From Myrica gale (Eukaryota; Streptophyta; Magnoliopsida; Fagales; Myricaceae), in assembly GCA_963930655.1 (NCBI GenBank), contig OZ005613.1, positions 14,020,501 through 14,084,500 of the forward strand: DNA of 64,000 nucleotides. Direction: 5' to 3'. Below the pieces are notes generated by a model that was given only the letters and a program-made list of their open reading frames with translations, searched no databases and was not told the origin of the DNA. This document shows, in pieces, positions 55,701-64,000 of this stretch (positions are counted from its first letter, which is position 1; every line of letters starts with the position of its first letter). The translations under genes were made by a program, and so were the position numbers.

Positions 55701-56183
55701 ATTTCCCAAACCCTAATACCCAAAATTTTCACCCACAAACATAATACCGCCAATTGACTTTTCCCATTTCCCGGTTAGTAAACAGCAAAAGTTCGTCTCC
55801 TTCAAAACAGTTTTTTTAATCTTTCTCGGAAACCAAACGGTCGGTCATCAAATATTAGCAATCCAAATACAGAAGCCAAAGATCAACAAAGAGAGGAAAA
55901 GAAAAGGAAGTTCAAAATGGACAGAACTGATCCATTGGAAAAGAAAGCATATTTAATTAGTAAAATCCATTTATCCCAACGAAATGAAAGCAAGGATTAA
56001 GACCTGGCCAATCATCCTGTGCTTGAGAACCTTTTCTTTGTCGAGAATCTTGATAGCCACGTTCTCTCCGGTCTCTAAGTTCCGAGCGAACTTGACCTTA
56101 GCGAAATTGCCCTCGCCCAGGGTCCGCCCCAGCTCATACTTTCCCACGCGTGTCCTGCTGCTGGTGCTCGCCCTCGATGCCAT
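49760..56183 (-). CDS. CIPK23: CIPK23, CBL-interacting Ser/Thr protein kinase (SnRK3), 14 exons, 449 codons
   Basis: Exons: 56183-56004, 54868-54806, 54592-54521, 54392-54285, 54131-54051, 53823-53770, 53681-53556, 52264-52175, 52089-51970, 51868-51743, 51298-51182, 50811-50755, 50662-50588, 49840-49760 (TAG). All introns are GT-AG and phase 0, with no stop. Features: Gly loop [13 protein letters not shown]45, catalytic HRDLK (D139), DFG 157-159, T175 in the activation loop, APE 184-186, NAF motif NAFELI 319-324 that binds CBL Ca2+ sensors, and the following PP2C-interaction region. The family phosphorylates membrane transporters, notably AKT1 K+ and NRT1.1 nitrate uptake, when recruited by CBL1/9. 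The CIPK23 call rests on exact family strings such as [24 protein letters not shown] is chosen as start; an in-frame Met lies 11 codons upstream (56216). Confidence 0.95.
50338..50372. repeat. CT microsatellite in CIPK23 3'-side intron
   Basis: A run of CTCTCT with two interruptions lies in the intron between the last two CIPK23 exons. Confidence 0.85.
52265..53555 (-). other. CIPK23 intron 7 (1.29 kb) with 208-bp array
   Basis: This is the largest CIPK23 intron and separates the exons encoding ...MALYKK and IFKADF. About half of it is the 208-bp triple repeat. The remainder is AT-rich, with a shorter duplicated string around 52720-52800 (CACATATACCCAACAT). Confidence 0.7.
52851..53474. repeat. 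208-bp tandem repeat, three copies, in a CIPK23 intron
   Basis: Copies at 52851-53058, 53059-53266 and 53267-53474 each begin CAAGTTTGACTGATCATAAC. Copies 1 and 2 are almost identical and copy 3 differs at several sites. The period is exactly 208. Each copy gives a spurious minus-strand ORF starting [16 protein letters not shown]. Confidence 0.95.
54869..56003 (-). other. CIPK23 intron 1 (1.13 kb) with possible MITE remnant
   Basis: The stretch about 55567-55745 starts TGTTTGGAGCCCAAAT and ends TTTTCACCCACAAACA, with flanking copies of CCGC(C/T)AATTGACTTTTCC. It shares CACTTTTTCACCAA with the Tourist-like MITE at 39531. The element call is tentative. Confidence 0.4.
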
Positions 56184-57100
56184 GCTCCCTCTCTCCCGCC
56201 GCACAACCCCTTCCACTCTATAATGAAATTTCTTAACAACCTCAGTTTCCCTCTCTCCCTAAAAGCTCAATCCCTTCTTCCTCTCCCTCTCTTCTGTCTC
56301 TCCAGAATCCAATTCCGCTCTCGATAGAGCTTTTAGTTGTAGATCAAGACCGCTTCTTCTTGCAGGGTTGCCAAACCTGAGACTTCGCCACACTCATTTT
56401 TCCTCGTAAAGAAACTAAAAACACACACACAAAAAAAAAAAGTAATACGGGCGCTAAAATCCTCTCGAGAATCAAACCCCTGCCTTCGGTTTCAGCTTTC
56501 CTACGAGAGACGAAGGGACAATACTGGCCGTTAGATCAGGCACAAACCCCATGAATCCGGTAATCCGCGTTAAATCAACTGACGGAAAAATTACGACCCA
56601 AGATATGTCGGAATTGCATCAAAATACATTTATAACCCAAAAAAGATAAAACTATAAAAAGGTTGAGATGCAGAGATCTGCAGGGATGGAGAGGAATTGA
56701 ATGGTAGGCGTAGATAAGTGGGTAGCGCGTACAAGCTTTTTTCCTATTTCGGAAAACAAAAACGGATGGCTTTTGGGGGAGCTGAAGCAAATGTGCCGCT
56801 TTGGGTTAATTGCGCATATCGGTTGGTGGCGAGTGCTTATACGAGGCAGGCAGAACTGTGAATTTTTTTTTGTTTTTCCAGTTTGGCGGAAAGCGGAACT
56901 GGGTGTTGATGTGCGGTGCATTCGCCTTCGCGTCCTTTCTCTCGATGTCGTGTCTGTCCACGATTCGCTAGCCTCTGCTGTCCAATGAGACCCCCGTGAC
57001 GTGTCGCCAATCAAAGAGACACACCGTATCCGCGTTGATATACCCAATACCTTGAATTCTTGTTCAACTGGAAGTTTTTCTGCCCCCGCATTATTATTAT
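56184..57100 (-). promoter_or_regulatory. CIPK23 upstream region
   Basis: The segment just before the start is CT/GA-rich, probably the 5' UTR. An ABRE-type ACGTGTC lies at about 56998-57004 with an adjacent CCAAT box, some 800 bp upstream. Overlapping ORFs on both strands at 56652-57047 have no recognised domain. No clear TATA box was identified. Confidence 0.35.
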
Positions 57101-57590
57101 TATTATTATTTACTTGGAAAAAGGTCAGGAATCTACACGTAAGAGGATAACGAAGTGCACTTATTATTATTATTTATTTTTACTGACAGTAACCAAAAAA
57201 AAAGCACGTATTTAAGTTACTTCCCTATCATTTTTTAAAGATGATTTTGAACTACTATAATAAAAAATTATAATATAATTTTTTTTCACATTATTATTTT
57301 TTATTATAATAACTATTAAAAATCATCTCTTTTTTCATTTTTCATCAAATCTAATACTCTAAAATTTTAACACTCAAACACAACCTGAGCGTTTTTTAAA
57401 TTAAAATTTTATTATTTTTTTTTTACTTTTATCAAATATATTTCAAGTTTTTATTTTTTTTATTATTATTTCACCAATTCCAATATCACTTAGTTTTTAA
57501 CACCAACAACAAAATTTTAATAAAATTTTGAAAAATATTTAAAATCAAACGCAATGATATCATTCAGCCGAGAATTAAAGAAGTGGACTT
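57080..57590. repeat. AT-rich intergenic sequence with ATT microsatellite
   Basis: An (ATT)n run lies at about 57088-57110 and a second at about 57162-57172. The rest is AT-rich, with strings such as TTTCACCAATTCCAATATC that resemble the Tourist-like MITE interior. Confidence 0.5.
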
Positions 57591-57818
57591 ATAAAACTAA
57601 TCACACATTATTTTTAAAAGGCCTAAGCACTTTACTAAGAAAACAAATGAGTCATTGATGTCCAATCTAGTAGCAGAGCACAAATGCAAAATACGAAGAA
57701 TAGTAGCTTTCTTCCTTTTATATCTCTCTTGTTTTCCTTGTTGCTCTTCATTCATATTTTGTGTTTGTGCTCTACGACTGGGTTGGGCAGCAATGACTCA
57801 GGATTTGTTTTTTTAATA

Positions 57819-57830
57819 TGGTATTAGAGC
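57819..57830 (+). promoter_or_regulatory. Primer-binding site of plus-strand copia
   Basis: TGGTATTAGAGC is complementary, with one mismatch to the common TGGTATCAGAGC, to the 3' end of initiator Met-tRNA, the usual copia primer. It is followed 150 bp later by gag. The LTR that should end just before it is degraded. Confidence 0.75.
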
Positions 57831-59246
57831 AAGGTTTAGCTTCTTTTTGTGTCATCCTCGAGCTCTTCGTCCACTATATGTTTGTATTTTTGCCTTAATG
57901 GCTGAACAGATAGTCTTGACTCCTCTTGCACTTCTCGACTCACACCGACTGAAAATCCTTCAAGCCCATATTATTTGTCTCATGGTGATCATCTTGGTCA
58001 AGTCTTGGTAGCTCAACTCCTCACTGTCGAGAACTATAGCTCTTGGCATCGTGCAGTCATCCATGGTTTGAAAGCCAAGCGTAAGTTGGGCTTCATTGAT
58101 GGTACAACTCCCGAAACCAGCTCTACTGATGAAAACTACTCTTATTGGTCAGCTTGTAATAGCATGTTACACTCTTGGTTGTTGAACTCCATTTCACCGA
58201 ACATCGTTGCTAGTGTTCAATACACAGAATCTGTTAGAGAGCTATGGCTGGACTTGGAGGAACTATATTCACAAGGAAATAAAGCAAGAATTTCGAGTTA
58301 CAGTCACATATTGGTGTCCTTACACAAGGCTCCAACTCTGTCTCAACCTATTTCACTCAGTTGAAAGCCCTTTGGGATGAACTAATGTAGTTTAGAGCTC
58401 TTCCCTCTTGCAGATGTTCTCCTACTTGCAGATGCGATGCTCTCACCACTGTTGCTTCTTTCCAACATGAGGACTATGTTGCGAAGTTCCTTAATGGATT
58501 GAATGACAGTTATGTATCTGTCAAGGACCACATATTATTGATGGAGCCCCTACCTTCCATCGATAAAGTTTTCTCCATTGTGCTACAAGCTGAAAAACAG
58601 AAGTCTAACCGAGCTAGTTTTGGTCATATCATCACCATGGAGTCTGCCGCTCTTGCAACTAAAACTAGACCTCAAATGCAATATCAGAAAAGGCCTCAAC
58701 CCAACAATAGCAGCAATAAAATGTTCCATTTGCAATTGGTGTGGAAAAGAGGGACACTCAGAAGAAAAATGCTTTTGAGAAGCAAGCATGGATACCCTCT
58801 TGGTTGGAAGTCCAATCGGAACAAAGATACAAATTTTTGTAGGAGGAATATCAGTTCAGTTAATCATGCATAAGGAGATGTATCTAATCACGGATATATA
58901 GCTGTTGACATTCCACTTACTCCTGAGCAGTACCAGAAGCTTCTTACCTTGATTTCGAATTCAGATGTCTCACAGCCACCATCAGGTAATCAAATCTCAC
59001 CCAAAGCAAGTAGTGTCTTAGGTCCTCCACCAATGTCAGGTATCCCTCTGCTCCATTCTCCAACTCATTCAGTTTTTAATGTCTCAAATAAAGCACAATA
59101 CATTTCTCTCCTTTCACATGCATCTTGTAATCCTTCACAAACACCTTGGATTGTTGATTCAGGAGCAACAGATCACATGGTCTGTGATGAGACCCTGTTA
59201 ACCTCAATTTCTAGCAAAGTAAATTTTATTGTGCGACTACCAAATG

Positions 59247-59405
59247 ACGAATCTGCTCCTATTACACACAGGGGCACTGTCCACATCACTAAGCATCTAG
59301 TTCTCTCAGATGTCCTTGTTGTTCCCTCTTTCACTTTCAATTTAATTTCTGCTAGTAAACACACAGGGGCACTGACGAATCTGCTCCTATTACACACAGG
59401 GGCGC
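59247..59405. repeat. 32-bp direct duplication at the copia break point
   Basis: GACGAATCTGCTCCTATTAC plus ACACAGGGGC occurs at about 59247 and again at about 59371, where copia homology stops. A third shorter copy (ACACACAGGGGCACTG) lies at 59357. Confidence 0.75.
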
Positions 59406-59584
59406 TCCAAATTGATTCCTCCCCCAAAACCTGCATGCACACCAAAAACCAAAACCCCTCACAACTCTCCCTTGATATATAGGCCAAACTTACAAAAGAA
59501 GAATCACATCCTCGTAAAGGAAAACAAAATAGATTAAGAGTCTCAAAGATGGAGCAAGAGAAAGACGAATGAGGGTCAGAAGAC

Positions 59585-59873
59585 ATGAAACAACAACATC
59601 AAGACCGGAGACTGAAGCCTATGCAAGCTAAGAATCCATAGTAGCATCTTCAACCTCAGAAATGCCGTTGTTGTGAGTCTTTCAACACCAAGTTTTGCTA
59701 TTACAATAGCTATAGCCTATCTCAGCCGCATTACTTCTGCAAGGCATGTAGAAAGTACTAGACGTAAGGAGGAACCCTCAGAAATGTCCTCGTTGGCGAT
59801 GGTTGTAGAAAAGGAAAGCATGCCAAAACCGTCTCATCTTCTGGCGAGAATTGACGGTCTCAACAGCCACCTC
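59585..59873 (+). pseudogene. Dof zinc-finger transcription factor remnant
   Basis: The frame from ATG 59585 reads MKQQHQDRRLKPMQAKNP, two TAG stops, then [43 protein letters not shown] and GGTLRNVLVGDGCRKGK. The Cys spacing is exactly the Dof finger C-x2-C-x21-C-x2-C (59663-59749). The first late stop replaces the invariant Trp of the Dof YWT motif. A copia LTR cuts the gene at 59874. Four nonsense codons make it a clear pseudogene. Dof proteins are plant-specific AAAG-binding transcription factors. Confidence 0.85.
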
Positions 59874-60230
59874 TGTTAGAAATTGAAAGGAAAAATATGT
59901 TAATTGTAGGCTAGAATATATCATAAATGATGAAGGGATTTGTATAGAATTTTGGAGCACTTCTCTCCAACTAGTTTCACTGAAACTTTTATGTAGAAAT
60001 TGTAGCTTTTGGTTTGTTATAGAGGAGACTCTGCTGTTGGGGTATTTATAGATACAAACTTTATGAATTTCTAGATAGTCAAGTTCATGTATCTCCTTGT
60101 ACAATGTACTGTCAAGTTCATGTATGTTCTTATTTAACGTACTACAGGAATTCATTCACCTTATTTTTGACTCCTTATAGACTAAACTTATTAAATGCTG
60201 AACATTCTAGAAAATATATCAACTTCAACA
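59874..60230 (-). mobile_element. 3' LTR (357 bp) of the minus-strand copia
   Basis: On the minus strand it begins TGTTGAAGTTGATAT and ends TTTCTAACA, with the polypurine string AAGGAGAAG directly before it (60231-60239). A TATTTATAG-type TATA box lies near 60045. The left flank ACCTC (59869-59873) is the expected target duplication; its partner is outside the window. Confidence 0.85.
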
Positions 60231-60239
60231 CTTCTCCTT

Positions 60240-63200
60240 GATGCATTTTTCTGAAACTCCAATCATGCTTCTCAGTAGCTGAAACTTGTTCTTTGACAAA
60301 GTTTTGGTAAATATATCAGCCCATTGCTCCTCTGTGTTGCAATACGTGAGCTTTAATTTCTTCATTTGCTTCTTTCTACCGGATAAAATGATACTTGATA
60401 GCAATATGGTTTGTTCGGTTGTGAGGACTTGGATTCTTCGCCATTGTTGTGGCTGACTTGTTGTCACAATAGATGATTGTAGCATCCTTTTGCAGCTCTC
60501 CCATATCCTCAAATATCCTTCTAAGCCATACAACTTGGCTTGTTGTTCCTGCCACAATAATGTATTCAGCTTTGGTGGATGATTGTGCAACTGTTTCTTG
60601 TTTATTTGATGCCTAAGAAAAAAATTCCAGACCCAAGTGTGAATGTATATCCAGAGGTGTTTTTCATATCATCCACTGACCTAGCCCAATCACTGTCGGT
60701 AAAACCAACCAATTTTGAGTTAGAGGTCAATGTGTACCAAATTCCATACTCCAACGTTCCTTGCAAGCATTAGAGTATTCTTTTTGCAGCTCCAAAGCGA
60801 ACTTGACTTAGAATTTGCATGAATTTGAATAGAAAGCTTGTAGCATACATTATATCTGGACGAGTGGCGGTGAGATATAATAAACTTCCAATTAGACTTC
60901 TAAAAATTGAAACATTTGCCTTCTTAGATCCATCTTCTCTCTTCATTTTTTCTTGAGGAACTAATGGAGTAGCAACATATTGCAACCATACATCTTGAAC
61001 TTCTTCAACAAGTTCTCAACAAATTTGCAACCATACATCTTATCTCCAAACCAAGAAAATAATGCATCAATCCCAAGTCACTCATTTAGAAAGTCTTCAT
61101 CATATACATCTTAAAGCAATGTATCATTGATGGATTATTTCCAGTGAAAATAAGATCATCAACATATAAAGAGATAATAAGAACGTCATCAGGTTCTTGG
61201 GTCTTGATGCAGAGAATTTGTTCACTTTTGCTCTTCTTAAATCTTTGATCCAAGAAATACCCATCAATTTTGTTGTACCAAGCTTGCAGCGCTTGTTTAA
61301 GGCAGTATAAAGCTTTCTTTAGTCGAAGAACCTTCGTTTCCTTGCCATTCACAATGAACCCTTGCGGCTGCTTTACGTAATCTTCTTCGTTTAGTTCTCT
61401 ATTCCTTTTGGGCTGAATTTACATTAAGCTGAAATATCTTCCATTCCTTTTGGGCTGCAAGAGCAACAAGAGCTTTTATAGTATCATAGCAAGCAGCTGG
61501 CGCAAACGTTTCGTTGTAGTCAATCCCGGGTTGTTTGTAGCCTTTAACAACAAGTCTGGCTTTGAACTTCTGTATAGACCCATCAGGATTAAGCTTTATT
61601 TTGTAAACCCACTTAACTCCAATGGTATCCTTGTCTTTAGGGCGATCTACCAACTCCCATGTTTTATTCTTTTCAATCATCTTTATCTCTTCCTCCATGG
61701 CTTTCACACATTCTTCTCGTTGTGATGCAATTTCATAATTTTATAGTTCCATCATTGTGAAATTGCATGTTTCGTATATTTCTCTTAGAGATCTTACCCT
61801 TCCTGTTGATGTTTCTAGTGAAGAAGTTTATTGGCTTAAGCTTGATTGTGAAAAGGATCCAGGAGATGCTGATGAAGTGCGACTTTTGAAAGAAACATCA
61901 TCTTCTTCATGAGTTGCCTTGTATGGTCTGCGAGTACGTCTTTTGGAACAAAGACACTTTTTCTTTCTGTTGTCTGAGCTTCCCAATTCCAAGCAGCATT
62001 TTCATCGAAATTGACGTCACGACTGACTGTGATCTTCTTAGTCTCCAGATTGTACACTCGATGTCCTTTTCACACCTATCCATATCCCAAAAAAATACCT
62101 TGTGTCTTCTTTGTGCTGGAATATGGATGTAGCAAATGTTACCAAACACTCTAAGGTGTTTAGCAGAAGGCTTCAAGGTGTTTAGCAGACGGCTTCAGAC
62201 CACTCAAATTGAAACTTAGAGTCTTGTCTTGAACAACCTTTGTTGGACATCCATTTAGCAAGTAGACTGCAGTATATACTGATGCTGCCCAAAACATCTT
62301 TGGAAGGCCTTTCTCCATTAGCATTGATCTGGCAATCTCCATGACAATTCTGTTCTTTCATTCTGAAACTCCATTTTGTTGCAGAGTGTATGCAATAGTC
62401 AACTGATGCTCCACACCTTCATCTTCACTAAACTTATCAAATTCTTTAGAGATGTAATCAGATCCTCTATCACTTCTCAACTTTTTTATGCCACATCTAG
62501 TCTACTTCTATACAAAATTCTTAAACTTCTTGAAAAATTCAAAGACATCTTATTTTTGTTTAAGAAAATAAACCCAAGTCATCCTTGTAAAGTTGTCTAT
62601 AAACAAATGAAATACATGTTCTGGTTTAGAGAAGGCGTTCTCATGGGCCCACATAAATTTGTGTGCACAAGCTTCAACATTTCTTTTGCTCTCCATGCTT
62701 GATTCAAAGAAAATGATTGTCGATGTTGTTTTTCAAGAAGACAACTTTCACAAATACCATTCAGCTTTTCTAGCTTTGATAGATTTTTCATCATATTTTT
62801 GTGATGCAGAAATCTCAGCGACTTGATGTTAAAGTGCCCAAATCTTCGATGCCAAACCCAAGAGTCATCAAATTAGGACTTCATAGCAACTTCTTTCGAA
62901 TATTGCCAAGTAACTAGAAAAGTTCTGCTCTTTCCCATCTTTACTTGAGCAACTTTATGATTATTATTTTTCAGATTATTGATGGTGCAAAAATTCCCTT
63001 CAAAGTGAAGAGAATATCCGTTCTCCATCATTTGTCCCACACTTAATAGATTTTGATCCAGCCTAAGCACAAGAAGGACATCTTTGATAAATCTAGTACC
63101 TTTCTTTGTCTCAATGGCAATGGTGCCCTTGCCTTTTGTATCCACCAAGACGTCATTTCCCATCTTCACCTTAGACTTCATTGAGGTATCTATATCACAA

Positions 63201-63900
63201 AAGATACTATCATTTGAAGTCATGTGATTACTGCAGTCACTGTCATATGCCACTCCATAGATTTCTCCTCTGAAGTAGCTTGACATGCATAGAATATATC
63301 CTCCTTGTTTTCTTTTTTAGAAAAATTAGCTTGATTATTTTTGTATCGACAAACTTGTTCAGTGTGCCCAAACTTCTTGCAATTTCTGCACTGTGGCTTT
63401 CCACGATGCCAACAATCTTTCTCAGGATGACTTGTCTTTTTGCAGATTCCTTATGGTGAAAAATCACCTTTCTTTTGCTTCTACTTGGAGCTTTCTTCAT
63501 TTTGCGATTTTGCACCACCTTTCCAGCCTTGATATTTTTTAATTCCATCTTTCTGCTGCTTCTTTGATTTCACATTAAGCGTAGACTGAAAGATTTTTCA
63601 AGTGAATCTTCACTACGCCTATTCAATCTTTGCACATGTGCTTGAAGGGAACCCATTAACTCGGCGACTCACATAGTTGATACATCTTTGGATTCTTCAA
63701 TTGCTATCACAACATGATCATATTTCTTTGTCAAGCTTATCAAGAGTTTCTGAACAATTCTCTGATCAAAAATCTCTTCTCCATAGGCTCGCATTTGATT
63801 CACCACCTCCATCATCCTGAAGCAATACTCTTTAGCTGTTTCAGAATCTTTCATTTTGACATTTTCCATCACCAGTCACAGTGCTTGAAGCTTAATAACT
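60240..63900 (-). pseudogene. Copia gag-pol of the minus-strand element, inactive
   Basis: Gag: MMEVVNQMRAYGEEIFDQRI (63872-63669); zinc knuckle CWHRGKPQCRNCKKFGHTEQ (about 63400). Protease region: YDSDCSNHMTSND (about 63240), where the catalytic DSG is altered to DSD. Integrase: GICESCLLEKQHRQSF (about 62750) and MLMEKGLPKMFWAASVYTAV (about 62330), with a 22-bp tandem duplication at 62155-62198. [22 protein letters not shown] (about 61660) and LYVDDLIFTGNN (61170). RNase H end: EEQWADIFTKTLSKNKFQLL (about 60310). The N-terminal half of gag seems deleted. Confidence 0.85.
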
Positions 63901-63992
63901 CGAACTATGGCATTTCCTTGGAATTCCAGAAAATGTATCAACTTCAACAACCACAACCACAACAAGTAGAACAAAGTTTGGCAAACCCACTT

Positions 63993-64000
63993 GCTCTAAT
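63993..64000 (-). promoter_or_regulatory. Partial primer-binding site at the right edge
   Basis: The last 8 bases (minus strand ATTAGAGC) match the 3' part of the TGGTATTAGAGC primer-binding site seen at 57819. The 5' LTR should therefore start just outside the window. Confidence 0.6.

Larger units (their letters stand above)
57819..59415 (+). mobile_element. Ty1/copia 5' part (PBS, gag, protease), truncated
   Basis: Gag starts about 57975 (LLTVENYSSWHRAVIHGLKA, LWLDLEELYSQGNKARI), shifts frame near 58360, and continues at 58499 (LNDSYVSVKDHILLMEPLPS). The zinc knuckle CNWCGKEGHSEEKC is in another frame near 58740. Protease follows with the catalytic WIVDSGATDHMVCDE (about 59155) and LVVPSFTFNLISASKH. 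The coding sequence ends abruptly around 59400 in a duplicated 32-bp string. Integrase, RT and 3' LTR are absent. Confidence 0.8.
59874..64000 (-). mobile_element. Ty1/copia retrotransposon, nearly full length, 5' LTR beyond right edge
   Basis: Minus-strand order from the right edge: primer-binding site fragment (ATTAGAGC at 64000-63993), shortened gag, zinc knuckle, protease, integrase, RT, RNase H, polypurine tract and 3' LTR. The order PR-IN-RT is that of Ty1/copia. Frames are interrupted many times. The target region included the Dof remnant, so it is younger than that gene's insertion-free state. Confidence 0.88.

Noticed and set aside
56652..57047. Overlapping ORFs on both strands upstream of CIPK23
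   Set aside because: No recognisable protein; the location and composition fit promoter or 5' region sequence.
1..64000. A new multi-gene defence or biosynthetic system
   Set aside because: Neighbouring intact genes (ILP1-like and CIPK23) are unrelated housekeeping/signalling genes, and all other coding sequence is explained by transposons or dead gene fragments.

Overview
This is a nuclear window of a core eudicot plant, probably woody; the species cannot be told from the sequence. Two multi-exon plant genes with GT-AG introns (an ILP1-type C3HC zinc-finger gene and CIPK23) sit in DNA that is mostly transposon-derived: L1-type LINEs, Ty1/copia elements, solo LTRs, hAT, PIF/Harbinger and Mutator-like elements. 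No bacterial, organellar, rRNA, tRNA or CRISPR feature was seen.

Layout. (1) Positions 1-26,630, minus strand: one ILP1-like gene fills the left 40% of the window and runs off the left edge. Eight exons join in frame (about 937 codons so far). Introns 1 and 2 are each about 10 kb. Intron 2 holds a solo LTR split by a LINE (LINE A), itself split by a 5'-truncated LINE (LINE C). Intron 1 holds LINE B plus short tandem and dispersed repeats. (2) 26.6-34 kb: the ILP1 promoter, a 1.23-kb solo LTR with a perfect 5-bp target duplication, a 1.03-kb unclassified retroposon with a 14-bp target duplication, a decayed Harbinger transposase, a foldback element and a 221-bp tandem duplication. (3) 34.3-41.4 kb: a near-complete but dead hAT transposase, then a decayed copia element interrupted by a Pack-MULE. 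The Pack-MULE carries a piece of an IDM1-type PHD/TDBD gene and a nested Tourist-like MITE. A single STRUBBELIG-type receptor-kinase exon remnant follows. (4) 42-48.8 kb: a Myb/SANT-like pseudogene interrupted by two gypsy-type LTRs, one a 3.27-kb solo LTR. (5) 49.76-56.2 kb, minus strand: an apparently intact CIPK23 gene of 14 exons and 449 codons, with a 208-bp x 3 tandem array in one intron. (6) 57.8-64 kb: the 5' part of a plus-strand copia, a dead Dof zinc-finger gene, and a nearly full-length minus-strand copia whose LTR cuts the Dof remnant and whose primer-binding site lies at the right edge.

Only ILP1 and CIPK23 look functional. Everything else coding is a decayed transposon or a gene remnant (IDM1-like, SRF kinase, Myb/SANT, Dof). 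I found no new multi-gene system. The most informative structures are the nested insertions, whose target duplications let the order of events be read directly, the Pack-MULE gene capture, and the stretched ILP1 gene.
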